This document shows positions 46,167-54,614 of a stretch of DNA of 64,000 bases, one piece after another. The position numbers were made by a program, and so were the translations under genes. The notes under the pieces were generated by a model, which had not been told where the DNA came from, ran no database searches, and worked only from the letters and a program-made list of their open reading frames with translations. This DNA is from Rhodoferax koreense (GTDB lineage Bacteria; Pseudomonadota; Gammaproteobacteria; Burkholderiales; Burkholderiaceae_C). The stretch spans positions 1,922,001 through 1,986,000 of the forward strand of contig NZ_CP019236.1 in the NCBI RefSeq assembly GCF_001955695.1. The letters run 5' to 3'. The first letter of the stretch is position 1. Every line of letters begins with the position of its first letter.

Positions 46167-47591
46167 TCACCGCGCCGAAAGCGTGACTTCGTTGCCCTGC
46201 GTGCCGCCGCCGAGCGCCTTGTACAGCGAGGCGGCGGCCTCGAGTTGCGCGCGGCGGATCTGGGTGTTGATCTGCAAAGCGCCCATCACTTCGCGTTCGC
46301 TCTCCAGCACGTCGAGGTAGCCGGTCATGCCGCCGTCGAAGCGCGCGCGCGCGATCTCCAGTCGGCGGCGCTGGGCGCGCAGGTTGGCCTCGGAGGCCCG
46401 CATCTGCACCGCCAGCGAAGCGCGTGCCGAAAGCTGGTCGGACACTTCGCGGAACGCGAGCTGGATGGTTTTTTCGTAATCGGCCACGGCCACGACCTCG
46501 CGCGCCTTGGCCACGTCGAGACTGGCCTCGCCGCGGCCGCCGTCGAAGATCGGCAGCGAGATCACCGGCTGGAAGGCCCAGGCACCGGCGTTGAACAGGC
46601 TGGCGAGGCCGGAGCTGGCCGCGCCGATGCCGGCGGTGAGCAGGATCTTGGGCAGAAAGGCGGCACGCGCCGCGTCGATATTGGCATGCGCCGCCACGAG
46701 GCGTTGTTCGGCGGCCATGACGTCGGGCCGCATCAGCAGCACCTCGCCCGGCATGCCGGCGGTGAGTTCGCTGTCGAGCCCCTGCTGGTCGAGTCTCTTG
46801 CCCGGTGGCATGGCTGCGGGTTCGCCGCCGACGAGGTAGTTGAGCCAGTTCATCGCCACCGTGCGCTGGTGGTCGAGCGCGGCGAGGTTGGCGCGCGAGG
46901 CTTCCAGCAGGCCCTCGGCCTGTTCGAGTTCGAAATCGTAGGCGGCGCCGATCTTGCGGCCCTCGTTGACCAGCGCCAGCGAGTTCTCGCGCGAGGTCAC
47001 GGTGGCGCGGGCGAGCGCCGTGAGCTCGTTCATCTGCAGCAACGTGTAGTAGGCGGTGGCCACGTCAGCGACCAGCGAGAGGTGCACGGCGCGGCGCGCT
47101 TCCTGCGAGGCCAGGAAACTGCGTCGGGCGGCGTCCGACAGGCCGGCCAGCCGGCCCCAGAAATCCACCTCGTACGACACGGCGGACAAGGTGAGGTCGA
47201 AACGCCGGTTGCTGGCACTGGTGTCCAGGTCGGACTGCGTGTGCGTGACGCTGGCCTGGCCGATGAGGTTGACGGTGGGGGTGCGGTCGGCGCGCACGAT
47301 GCCCCATTGCGCGCGTGCTTCCTCGACCCGCGCCGCCGCCACGCGCAGGTCGCGGTTCTGCTCGAGCGCCTGGGTGATCAGCGCCTGCAGCCGTGGGTCG
47401 GTGAAGAAATGACGCCAGTGCGTCTTGACGGCTTCGCGCTGGCCCGTGGTCGCGCCGCCCACGACAGAAGCCGGCCACTGGGCTGGCACCGGCAGCGGTG
47501 GACGCTGGAGTTCGGGCGAGCCGGCGCAACCGGCCAGGATGGCCGCCAGCGCGGCAGGCGCGCGGCGCAGCAGGGACGAGACGAAGGCCAT
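46167..47591 (-). CDS. NodT-family outer-membrane channel lipoprotein (TolC-like)
   Basis: This 474-residue protein has a lipoprotein signal peptide ending LAGC (lipobox Cys ~residue 22). Two halves follow, each with long coiled helices and beta strands typical of outer-membrane efflux proteins (PxxVxxxxxxxxxxVxxA...ARAQWG near residue 95; EVDFWGRL near 145). NodT proteins form trimeric outer-membrane channels, normally for RND pumps. Here it heads a glycosyltransferase operon and lies near a type I ABC-HlyD pair that lacks its own TolC, so it may serve that exporter (inference). Confidence 0.88.
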   Translation of the reverse strand: MAFVSSLLRRAPAALAAILAGCAGSPELQRPPLPVPAQWPASVVGGATTGQREAVKTHWRHFFTDPRLQALITQALEQNRDLRVAAARVEEARAQWGIVRADRTPTVNLIGQASVTHTQSDLDTSASNRRFDLTLSAVSYEVDFWGRLAGLSDAARRSFLASQEARRAVHLSLVADVATAYYTLLQMNELTALARATVTSRENSLALVNEGRKIGAAYDFELEQAEGLLEASRANLAALDHQRTVAMNWLNYLVGGEPAAMPPGKRLDQQGLDSELTAGMPGEVLLMRPDVMAAEQRLVAAHANIDAARAAFLPKILLTAGIGAASSGLASLFNAGAWAFQPVISLPIFDGGRGEASLDVAKAREVVAVADYEKTIQLAFREVSDQLSARASLAVQMRASEANLRAQRRRLEIARARFDGGMTGYLDVLESEREVMGALQINTQIRRAQLEAAASLYKALGGGTQGNEVTLSAR

Positions 47592-47670
47592 CGCCGCATT
47601 TTCAGGCCGCGCGGTCCGTGCTTAAACCGGAAATTGGCCGGCAGACCGGCCCTTCATCCGCCTGTTGGCG

Positions 47671-48969
47671 CTATGCGTTGGCCGCGGCGAGTTGCCGCAG
47701 CGCCGCGGCGACCTCGCCCGCCTGCACGCCGTCGACATGTTCCAGCTGCGGCTGCAGCGCTTGCAGCGCCGATTCGCCATCGCGCTGCAACTGCGCAATC
47801 GCCTGGCCCGCGTCCTTGGGGGAAGCGAATGCCGTGCTCTGCAGCAGCAGCCGGCCGTGCGCGTCGACGAACTTGAAGCGGAACAGGCCATCGGCCTCGC
47901 GGTATTGCTTGAACGAAGGCAGCGCGGCCTTGCCGGCCTTGGCGGCTTTGCCCTTGGCTTGTGTGGTCAGATTGCGCAGGCCCACCGCGCGGCGCAGGTC
48001 GGCGGTGAACGGCGTCGCGAGTTTGCGCGCCTTCGCGGCGCCGGCCAGCAGGATGTCTTCGAGCTTGCCCGGGTTGTCGATGAAAGACTGGTAAGTGGCG
48101 CGCATCGGTGCGACTTCCTGGTCGATGCGTTCGAACAGCATCTGCTTGGCGTCGCCCCAGGCGATGCCGTCGGCATAGGCTTTGCGCAAGGTCTCGGTTT
48201 CCTCGGGCGTGGCGAAGGCCTGGTAGATCTGGAACAGGGCCGAGCCCTCGGTGTCCTTGGGCTCGCCGGGCGCGCGCGAATCGGTGACGATGCCGGCGAT
48301 CAGCTTGCGCAGCTGTTCGCGCGGCGTGAACAGCGGGATCGTGTTGTCGTAGCTCTTGCTCATCTTGCGGCCGTCCAGGCCCGGCAGCGTGGCCACGGAC
48401 TCCTCGATCGCCGCCTCCGGCAGCACGAAATGTTCGCCGTACAGGTGGTTGAAGCGCTGGGCGATGTCGCGCGCCATTTCGATGTGCTGGATCTGGTCGC
48501 GGCCCACCGGCACCTTGTGCGCGTTGAACATCAGGATGTCGGCGGCCATCAGCACCGGGTACATGAACAGGCCGGCGTTGATGTCGGCGTCCGGGTCTTC
48601 ACCGGCTGCGTTGTTCTTGTCGACCGAGGCCTTGTAGGCATGGGCGCGGTTCAGGATGCCCTTGGCCGTGACGCAGGTGAGCAGCCAGGTGAGTTCCGGG
48701 ATCTCGGGGATGTCGGACTGGCGGTAGAAGGTCACGCGGGCCGGGTCAAGCCCCGCGGCGAGCCAGGTCGCGGCGATCTCGAGCGTGGACTGCTGGATGC
48801 GCGCCGGCTCGTCGATCTTGATCAGGGCGTGATAGTCGGCCAGGAAGTAGAAGCTTTCGCTGCCCGACACCAGGCTGGCGCGGACGGCGGGGCGGATCGC
48901 GCCGACGTAGTTGCCGAGGTGGGGTGTGCCCGAGGTGGTGATGCCGGTGAGGACGCGCAGGGAAGTCAT
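47671..48969 (-). CDS. trpS: Tryptophan--tRNA ligase
   Basis: This cytosolic class I aminoacyl-tRNA synthetase charges tRNA-Trp. The 432-residue protein has the HIGH-like [15 protein letters not shown] near residue 12 and [10 protein letters not shown] near residue 199. It has a ~90-residue C-terminal extension beyond the core, a length usual in Burkholderiales. It follows the site-2 protease gene by 7 nt, which is ordinary operon packing. Confidence 0.96.
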   Translation of the reverse strand: MTSLRVLTGITTSGTPHLGNYVGAIRPAVRASLVSGSESFYFLADYHALIKIDEPARIQQSTLEIAATWLAAGLDPARVTFYRQSDIPEIPELTWLLTCVTAKGILNRAHAYKASVDKNNAAGEDPDADINAGLFMYPVLMAADILMFNAHKVPVGRDQIQHIEMARDIAQRFNHLYGEHFVLPEAAIEESVATLPGLDGRKMSKSYDNTIPLFTPREQLRKLIAGIVTDSRAPGEPKDTEGSALFQIYQAFATPEETETLRKAYADGIAWGDAKQMLFERIDQEVAPMRATYQSFIDNPGKLEDILLAGAAKARKLATPFTADLRRAVGLRNLTTQAKGKAAKAGKAALPSFKQYREADGLFRFKFVDAHGRLLLQSTAFASPKDAGQAIAQLQRDGESALQALQPQLEHVDGVQAGEVAAALRQLAAANA

Positions 48970-48976
48970 AGGAAAA

Positions 48977-49642
48977 TTATCGGAGCAGCAGGGTCGCGGG
49001 GAAGAGAAGGATGTCCAGCAGGTCGAAGGTCAGGCCCATGACCGGACGCATCCACAGGGTACTGACGACGCCGGCGATCACCAGTGCCATCACGATGAAG
49101 AAACCCCAGGGCTCGATGCGCGACACCGCCGCCGCCTGGCGGTAGGGCAGCAGGCCGACGAGGATGCGGCCGCCGTCGAGCGGCGGCAGGGGGAACAGGT
49201 TGAACGCGAACATCACCACGTTGACCAGCATGCCGCCCTGGCACATCTTCAGGAAAAAAGGCTCGGTGACGCCTGCGGCCACCAGGACGTGCAGCAGCAG
49301 GCCCCAGAGGAAGGCCTGGACCAGGTTGGCGCCCGGTCCGGCCAGTGCGACCCAGATCATGTCGCGCTTCGGATTGCGCAGATGGCCGAAGTTCACCGGT
49401 ACGGGTTTGGCATAGCCGAACAAGAAGGCACCCGACGTGGCGAAGTACAGCATCAGCGGCATGAGGATGGTGCCGACCGGGTCGATGTGCTTGATCGGGT
49501 TGAGCGTCATGCGCCCGAGCATGTAGGCGGTGTTGTCGCCGAAGTGTCGCGCGGCATAGCCGTGCGCAGCCTCGTGCACCGTGATGGCGAACAACACGGG
49601 CAGGGCGTAGATCAGGATGGTTTGAATGAGTTGGATATCCAC
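48977..49642 (-). CDS. Site-2 protease (M50) family membrane protein
   Basis: This 221-residue polytopic membrane protein has the zinc motif HEAAHG near residue 23 and [13 protein letters not shown] (~147-159), which provides the third ligand. Such short M50 proteins are widespread in Comamonadaceae beside trpS; substrate unknown. It differs from the M50/HlyD fusion at 317-2464. Confidence 0.9.
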   Translation of the reverse strand: MDIQLIQTILIYALPVLFAITVHEAAHGYAARHFGDNTAYMLGRMTLNPIKHIDPVGTILMPLMLYFATSGAFLFGYAKPVPVNFGHLRNPKRDMIWVALAGPGANLVQAFLWGLLLHVLVAAGVTEPFFLKMCQGGMLVNVVMFAFNLFPLPPLDGGRILVGLLPYRQAAAVSRIEPWGFFIVMALVIAGVVSTLWMRPVMGLTFDLLDILLFPATLLLR

Positions 49643-49671
49643 AGGCGAATTGTCTCAGACAGTGAAAGCGC

Positions 49672-49701
49672 AAAAAAAGCAGGGCGCCCGCGTGGACGCC
49701 C
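49672..49701 (-). terminator. Rho-independent terminator after yciO
   Basis: On the minus strand the stem GGGCGTCC-ACGC-GGGCGCCC (8 bp with one GU pair) is followed by TGCTTTTTTT, 27 nt after the yciO stop. It should limit read-through into the site-2 protease and trpS genes. Confidence 0.7.
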
Positions 49702-49728
49702 GAGAAAGGATGGCCTGGGCGGTGATGG

Positions 49729-50364
49729 CTACAAGCCGATGGCGCCCAGCGCACCGCGGCCCTGGCGCACCAGCACGGCATCGCCGCCCGTGCCCATCTC
49801 GGTGAGGTCGATCACCGTGGTGGGCTCCAGCGGGCAAGCGCCGGCATCGATCACGGCGGCGAGCTGGTGTTCGAAGCGGTCGCGGATCTCGTTGGCGTCG
49901 TTCATCGGCTCGGTCTCGCCGGGTGGGATCAGCGTGGTGGCGAGCAGGGGCGCACCGAGCAAGGCGAGCAGGTCCTGCAGGGTCTTGTGCTCGGGTACGC
50001 GCAGGCCGATGGTCTTGCGGGAGGGGTGGCTCACGCGACGCGGCACTTCCTTGCTGGCCTCGAGGATGAAGGTGTAGGGGCCGGGTGTGGCGGCTTTGAG
50101 CAGTCGGTACTGCTTGTTGTCGACGCGGGCGTAGTTGGCCAGCTCGCTGAGGTCGCGGCACAGCAGTGTGAGGTGGTGCTTGTCGTCCACGCCGCGGATG
50201 CGCCGCAGGTGATCGGCGGCCGCTTTGTCATCGAGGTGGCAGACCAGTGCGTAACTGGAGTCAGTCGGCACGGCGACGATGCCGCCGTTCGACAGCAGGG
50301 CCACGGCCTGCTTGAGCAGGCGCGGCTGCGGGTTTTCGGGGTGGACTTCGAAATACTGTGCCAT
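49729..50364 (-). CDS. yciO: YciO-type Sua5/YrdC-family protein
   Basis: This 211-residue protein matches YciO along its length (MAQYFEVHPENPQPRLLKQA, VPTDSSYAL, TPGPYTFILEASKEVPRR, KTIGLRVPEH, PTTVIDLT). The family shares the fold of threonylcarbamoyl-AMP synthase, the first enzyme of tRNA t6A formation. YciO paralogues are of uncertain or weaker activity, so the enzymatic role here is not settled. It is 12 nt downstream of the DMT transporter gene. Confidence 0.92.
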   Translation of the reverse strand: MAQYFEVHPENPQPRLLKQAVALLSNGGIVAVPTDSSYALVCHLDDKAAADHLRRIRGVDDKHHLTLLCRDLSELANYARVDNKQYRLLKAATPGPYTFILEASKEVPRRVSHPSRKTIGLRVPEHKTLQDLLALLGAPLLATTLIPPGETEPMNDANEIRDRFEHQLAAVIDAGACPLEPTTVIDLTEMGTGGDAVLVRQGRGALGAIGL

Positions 50365-50376
50365 GGGGTCTTCTGT

Positions 50377-51279
50377 TTAGCCCTCGCCGGGCGGGACCGG
50401 TTGCACCGCTACGCGGCCTTCGCGCACGGTGAGCCAGGCGCCGATGCCGCCGCAGACCGTGACCAGCGCGATGCCGGCAAGCGACCAGCGGTCCGGGATA
50501 TGGGAGAAAGCCAGCCAGCCCGCGAGCATCGCGAAGCCGATCTGGCCGTAGAGGAAAGGCGTGAGCGTGGCCGCGGGCGTGCGCGCATAGGCCAGGATCA
50601 GCATGAAATGCCCCACCGTGCCAAGCATGCCCATCATCACCAGGCCCAGCCACAGCTGCCAGGCGCCCAGTGACGCCCAGACAAAGGGCAGGGCCAGCGA
50701 GGCGACCAGGGTACCGACCCAGCCCGTGTAGAAATGCATGGTGACCGGGTCTTCGGTCTTGGCCAGCTTGCTGGTGAGGATCTGGAACCAGGCGTTGGCC
50801 GCGATGAGCCCGAGGGGCAGCAGCATGGCCCAGGTGAAGGATTCGCCGCCCGGCCGGATGATGACCAGTGTCCCGGCGAAGCCCCCGGCCACCAGCAGCC
50901 AGCGCAGCGGCGAGACGCGTTCCTTCAGGGCCGTGGCGGCGAGCAGGGTGATGACCAGTGGCGTGATCATCACGATCGCCGTGAATTCGGCCACCGGCAT
51001 GTATTTGAGGCTGAAGAAGGCCAGCGCGCTGCTGGTCAGCAGCAGCAGGCCGCGCAGGCACTGGAACTTCGGATGCCGGGTGCGCAGCAGCGACAGACCG
51101 CGCCTCGGCAATATCGCGGCGGTGGTGGCCAATGCCTGGAACACGTAGCGAAACCACAGCGCCATCAGCAGCGGCACGCTGGTGCTGACAAACTTGGTGA
51201 TGGTGTCGAGGGTGGCGAAGAAGGCCATCGCCGTGGTGACGAGGGCGATACCGGTCAGCGCCGAACCGGGGCGGTTCAC
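50377..51279 (-). CDS. DMT-superfamily (EamA) transporter
   Basis: This ~300-residue protein has ten predicted hydrophobic segments in two EamA repeats, typical of small-molecule exporters of the drug/metabolite family. A GTG at 51279 overlaps the PHP stop (GTGA), the usual coupled start; another in-frame GTG at 51306 would add nine residues. Substrate cannot be inferred. Confidence 0.88.
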   Translation of the reverse strand: MNRPGSALTGIALVTTAMAFFATLDTITKFVSTSVPLLMALWFRYVFQALATTAAILPRRGLSLLRTRHPKFQCLRGLLLLTSSALAFFSLKYMPVAEFTAIVMITPLVITLLAATALKERVSPLRWLLVAGGFAGTLVIIRPGGESFTWAMLLPLGLIAANAWFQILTSKLAKTEDPVTMHFYTGWVGTLVASLALPFVWASLGAWQLWLGLVMMGMLGTVGHFMLILAYARTPAATLTPFLYGQIGFAMLAGWLAFSHIPDRWSLAGIALVTVCGGIGAWLTVREGRVAVQPVPPGEG

Positions 51280-52130
51280 TGGATGCGGTCCGCCAGCAGT
51301 TCCCACACCGGCGTCAGATCACCCGGCAGATAGGGCAGGGTGCCGAGATCGGTATGGCTCTCGTCCGGGCTGTGGAAGTCGCTGCCGCGCGAGGCGGCCA
51401 GGCCGAATTCCTTGGCCACGGCCGCGTATTCCACGTATTCGGCCGGCGTGTGGCTGCCTGTCACCACCTCGACGGCACGGCCGCCATGCGCCTTGAATTC
51501 GCTGAAGAGCGCGTACTCCTCGTTGGCGGTGAACTTGTAGCGGCCGGGGTGTGCGATCACGGCGATGCCGCCGGTCTGGGTGATCCAGGTCACCGCGTCC
51601 TTGAGCGAGGCCCAGCGGTGCGGCACGTAGCCGGGCTTGCCCTCGGTGAGGTATTTGCGGAACACCTCGTAGGTGTCGGTGCAAACGCCGGATTCCACGA
51701 GGAAACGGGCGAAATGCGTGCGCGAGATCAGCTCGGGATTGCCAGCGAAGGTGAGCGCGCCTTCGTACGCGCCCTTGATGCCGACCTTGGCCAGCCCGTC
51801 GGACATTTCGTGCGCGCGCTTGTCGCGGCCGCCACGGGTATCGATCAGGCCCTGCACCATGCGCGGGTCCTCGGCGTCGAAGCCCAGGCCGACGATGTGC
51901 ACGGTTTCACCGGCGAAGGTCACCGAAATTTCGGCGCCGGTGAGGTATTTCAGGCCGTTGGCCCGGGCTGCGGCCGCCGCGCGCGCCTGGCCGCCGATTT
52001 CGTCGTGGTCCGTCAGCGCCCACAGCTCGACACCGTTGGCCTTGGCGCGCTCGGCGAGTTGCTCGGGCGTCAGGGTGCCGTCGGAGACGACCGAATGGCA
52101 GTGGAGGTCGGCATTGAGAATGGAAGTCAC
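51276..52130 (-). CDS. PHP-domain phosphoesterase (3',5'-nucleoside bisphosphate phosphatase / RNase AM-like)
   Basis: This 284-residue protein contains the metal-binding PHP motifs: ADLHCHSVVSDG (8-19), ALTDHDE, the glutamate in TGAEIS, the histidine in IAHPGRY, and GSDFHSPDE near the end. Members hydrolyse 3',5'-bisphosphate nucleotides and trim RNA 5' ends. It heads the PHP-DMT-yciO-M50-trpS cluster seen in Comamonadaceae. Confidence 0.9.
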   Translation of the reverse strand: MTSILNADLHCHSVVSDGTLTPEQLAERAKANGVELWALTDHDEIGGQARAAAAARANGLKYLTGAEISVTFAGETVHIVGLGFDAEDPRMVQGLIDTRGGRDKRAHEMSDGLAKVGIKGAYEGALTFAGNPELISRTHFARFLVESGVCTDTYEVFRKYLTEGKPGYVPHRWASLKDAVTWITQTGGIAVIAHPGRYKFTANEEYALFSEFKAHGGRAVEVVTGSHTPAEYVEYAAVAKEFGLAASRGSDFHSPDESHTDLGTLPYLPGDLTPVWELLADRIQ

Positions 52131-52204
52131 TGCCCCATTTTAGGCGCGATGCTCCTTTCGTGCCGGGCGCCTCATGGCGCATCGCAGGCTGCAAGCATCG
52201 CGCA

Positions 52205-52236
52205 ACAAAAAACCCGCTGGGACGCAGCGGGTTTTT
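52205..52236 (-). terminator. Terminator of the rpmB-rpmG operon
   Basis: The stem AACCCGCTG / CAGCGGGTT is flanked by A and T runs on both sides and lies 32 nt after the rpmG stop. T runs occur on both strands, so it can act in both directions. Confidence 0.8.
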
Positions 52237-52267
52237 CGTGGGATGGCACTCCGTGGAGTGCGCCGAA

Positions 52268-52438
52268 TCACTTCAGCTTGATTTCCTTGTAGTCCACATG
52301 CTTGCGGGCCTTGGGGTCGAATTTGCTGATGAGCATCTTCTCGGGCATGGTCTTCTTGTTCTTCGTCGTGGTGTAGAAGTGACCGGTGCCGGCAGTGGAT
52401 TCCAGCTTGATTTTTTCGCGTCCGCCTTTGGTTGCCAT
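52268..52438 (-). CDS. rpmG: 50S ribosomal protein L33
   Basis: This 56-residue basic protein begins [19 protein letters not shown] and ends [11 protein letters not shown], matching bacterial L33 of the Cys-less type (no zinc ribbon). It has a good ribosome-binding site (AAGGAG) and follows rpmB by 11 nt. Confidence 0.97.
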   Translation of the reverse strand: MATKGGREKIKLESTAGTGHFYTTTKNKKTMPEKMLISKFDPKARKHVDYKEIKLK

Positions 52439-52449
52439 GGTGCTGCTCC

Positions 52450-52683
52450 TTATGCTTGGCCACGTGCGCGCAGATCGGCGAGCACAGAATCGATACCGTT
52501 CTTGTCGATCAAACGCAGACCGGCGTTGGAGATGCGCAGGCGCACCCAGCGGTTTTCGGTCTCGACCCAGAAACGGCGGTATTGCAGGTTCGGCAGGAAC
52601 CGACGCTTGGTCTTGTTGTTGGCGTGGGAAACGTTGTTCCCCGTCATCGGGCCTTTGCCCGTTACTTCGCATACACGTGCCAT
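52450..52683 (-). CDS. rpmB: 50S ribosomal protein L28
   Basis: This 77-residue protein begins [21 protein letters not shown] and contains [12 protein letters not shown], diagnostic for L28. GGAG precedes the ATG at 52683. It forms the usual rpmB-rpmG pair, with a consensus -10 box about 180 nt upstream. Confidence 0.97.
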   Translation of the reverse strand: MARVCEVTGKGPMTGNNVSHANNKTKRRFLPNLQYRRFWVETENRWVRLRISNAGLRLIDKNGIDSVLADLRARGQA

Positions 52684-52863
52684 GAGGACACTCCAATCGA
52701 AACGGTGCAGCTTGATGTGCGCTGCCCCGTGATTAACGGCGTTTGCCGCACCTCGCCACGCTCGGCTTGCTGGGTGCAAAGGACCGGTGTTCGTGGCGGT
52801 AAGGAATCTACCGAACCGGCGCGGCATCGAGGGCCGATGCGCGCATATTCAGTAAAGCCTTGG

Positions 52864-52869
52864 ATTATA
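52864..52869 (-). promoter_or_regulatory. Probable -10 box of the rpmB-rpmG promoter
   Basis: GCGCTATAAT on the minus strand contains a consensus -10 (TATAAT), ~180 nt before rpmB. The same decamer precedes the tRNA-Thr gene. The -35 is not consensus. Confidence 0.55.
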
Positions 52870-52935
52870 GCGCGATCTGGGGACGAGTGCGAGGCCGGGG
52901 TCGGCCACAAGTCGGCGTATCGCATCGCCCTGAAC

Positions 52936-52969
52936 GAAAAAAGCGGACCGGCTGGCGCCGATCCGCTTT
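52936..52969 (-). terminator. Terminator of the small basic-protein gene
   Basis: On the minus strand the 12-bp stem AAGCGGATCGGC / GCCGGTCCGCTT (one GU pair, 4-nt loop) runs into six T residues, 24 nt after the stop of the 112-residue gene. Confidence 0.85.
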
Positions 52970-52992
52970 CGTGGGGACAGTCGAGCGGGAGC

Positions 52993-53331
52993 TCAGCTGT
53001 TGTTCTTGATCTTTTCAGTGTTGTTCTTCACGGGGCGGGGATCGGGGCCGAGCTTCTTGCCGATGGCGTCACCCGTGTTGGTGACGGCTGCGCCGACCTT
53101 CTTCGCGCCGCGCTTGGTAGCGGCGCCGGCCTTCTTGACACCGCGCTTGGTGGCACGGCCGGCTTTCTTCACGCCTTCTTCGGCGCGGGCAACGGGGCCG
53201 GGTGCTGCCGGGGCCGGTTGGGCCATCGGCGCCGCGGGGGCGGGTGCAGGCGCTGCGGTCTGGGCCATGGCGACGCTGCCGAGTGCGGTCAGGCCAGCAA
53301 GGGAAAGGGCCAGGAAGGTTTTTTGAAACAT
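52993..53331 (-). CDS. Small exported Ala/Pro/Lys-rich protein
   Basis: This 112-residue protein has a signal peptide ending AMAQ, an Ala-Pro-rich linker (~24-47) and a basic repeat region with K-K-A-G-R/A-A-T-K-R-G units (~52-82) reminiscent of histone-H1-like tails, then a short polar end. It is likely periplasmic. The start ATG at 53331 is preceded by GGAGAC, and the gene has its own terminator, so it is monocistronic. I recognise no family or function. Confidence 0.75.
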   Translation of the reverse strand: MFQKTFLALSLAGLTALGSVAMAQTAAPAPAPAAPMAQPAPAAPGPVARAEEGVKKAGRATKRGVKKAGAATKRGAKKVGAAVTNTGDAIGKKLGPDPRPVKNNTEKIKNNS

Positions 53332-53463
53332 GGATCCGTCTCCGGAAGTTGGTGAGAGAGTGCTTCAACGCCGCCCGACCTCAAGGCGTTGACGCGATGC
53401 GCAAATACTTGGTGCGATGGTTTTGCGGGGGCTGTTCTTCGGGTAATCACTAACTATAACAAC

Positions 53464-53493
53464 TTGATTTAATTAGTCGAGGCCGCCTATAGT
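53464..53493 (+). promoter_or_regulatory. Probable sigma-70 promoter of the frcBCA operon
   Basis: TTGATT (53464-53469) and TATAGT (53488-53493) are separated by 18 bp, ~70 nt before frcB. The AT-rich sequence around the -35 could be the operator of the ROK regulator encoded at the operon end (inference). Confidence 0.6.
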
Positions 53494-53564
53494 TGCCATG
53501 CCCGCTGCCCACCTCGCGTCACTCACGGGATCCGGCAGTTTCACCCACACACTGGAGACAACCC

Positions 53565-54590
53565 ATGCTCAGCAAGCGATCCACCCTGGCCGCGGCCGCC
53601 CTTTCCTTCGCCGCCGCCCTGGCCGCGTCCCATGCCATCGCCGCCGACGAACCGGTCATCGGCCTCATCACCAAGACGGAAACCAATCCCTTCTTCGTGA
53701 AGATGAAGGAGGGCGCGACGGCCGAAGCCAAGGCCCGGGGTGCGAAACTGCTGAGCGCCGCGGGTAAGGCGGACGGCGATAACGCCGGCCAGATCGCGGC
53801 CATGGAGAACATGATTGCCGCTGGCGCTAAGACCATCATGATCACGCCGAGCGACTCCAAGGCCATCATTCCCGCCATCAAGAAGGCGCAGGCCAAGGGC
53901 GTGATGGTGATCGCGCTCGACAGCCCGACCGACCCGCAGGAAAGCACGGACGCGCTGTTCGCCACCGACAACTACAAGGCGGGCGTGCTGATCGGCGAAT
54001 ACGCCAAGGCCGCGCTGGCCGCGAGCGCACCGGGCAAACCGGTGAAGATCGCCACGCTCGACCTGCTGCCCGGCCACCCGGTCGGCGCACAGCGTCACAA
54101 CGGGTTCCTCAAGGGCTTCGGCCTGGCCAGCTTCGATGCGAAGAACAACGAACTTGCCAAACCGGCCGAGGTGGTGTGCATGGCCGACAGCTTCGGCGAC
54201 CGGGCCAAGGGCCAGACGGCGATGGAAAACTGCCTGCAGAAGAATCCCGACATCAACCTGGTCTACACCATCAACGAACCCGCCGCCGCCGGTGCCTTCA
54301 ATGCCTTGCAGAAAGCCGGCAAGGAAAAGGGCGTGATGATCGTCTCGGTCGATGGCGGCTGCGACGGCATCAAGGACGTGGCCGGCGGCAAGATCGCGGC
54401 CACCTCGCAACAGTACCCGCTGAAGATGGCCGCCATGGGCGTGGCCGCCGGCATCGAATACGCGAAGACCGGGAAGAAGGTGAGCGGTTACACCGACACC
54501 GGCGTGACCCTGATCGCCGCGAAACCTGTGGCCGGCATCGACAGCAAGGACACCAAGGTCGGCACAGAACTCTGCTGGGGAAAGAAGTAA
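53565..54590 (+). CDS. frcB: Fructose-type sugar ABC transporter, periplasmic binding protein
   Basis: This 341-residue protein has a signal peptide (~1-26, cleavage near AIAADE). The body follows FrcB closely: GLITKTETNPFFVKMKEG, the hinge and ligand segments INEPAAAGAFNAL and SVDGGCDGIKDV, and the C-terminal ELCWGKK. FrcB delivers fructose (and, in Sinorhizobium, also ribose/mannose) to a permease. The start at 53565 follows GGAGAC. It is the first gene of the frcB-frcC-frcA-ROK operon. Confidence 0.92.
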   Translation: MLSKRSTLAAAALSFAAALAASHAIAADEPVIGLITKTETNPFFVKMKEGATAEAKARGAKLLSAAGKADGDNAGQIAAMENMIAAGAKTIMITPSDSKAIIPAIKKAQAKGVMVIALDSPTDPQESTDALFATDNYKAGVLIGEYAKAALAASAPGKPVKIATLDLLPGHPVGAQRHNGFLKGFGLASFDAKNNELAKPAEVVCMADSFGDRAKGQTAMENCLQKNPDINLVYTINEPAAAGAFNALQKAGKEKGVMIVSVDGGCDGIKDVAGGKIAATSQQYPLKMAAMGVAAGIEYAKTGKKVSGYTDTGVTLIAAKPVAGIDSKDTKVGTELCWGKK

Positions 54591-54614
54591 GCGGCAACGC
54601 CACAGGGAACACAC

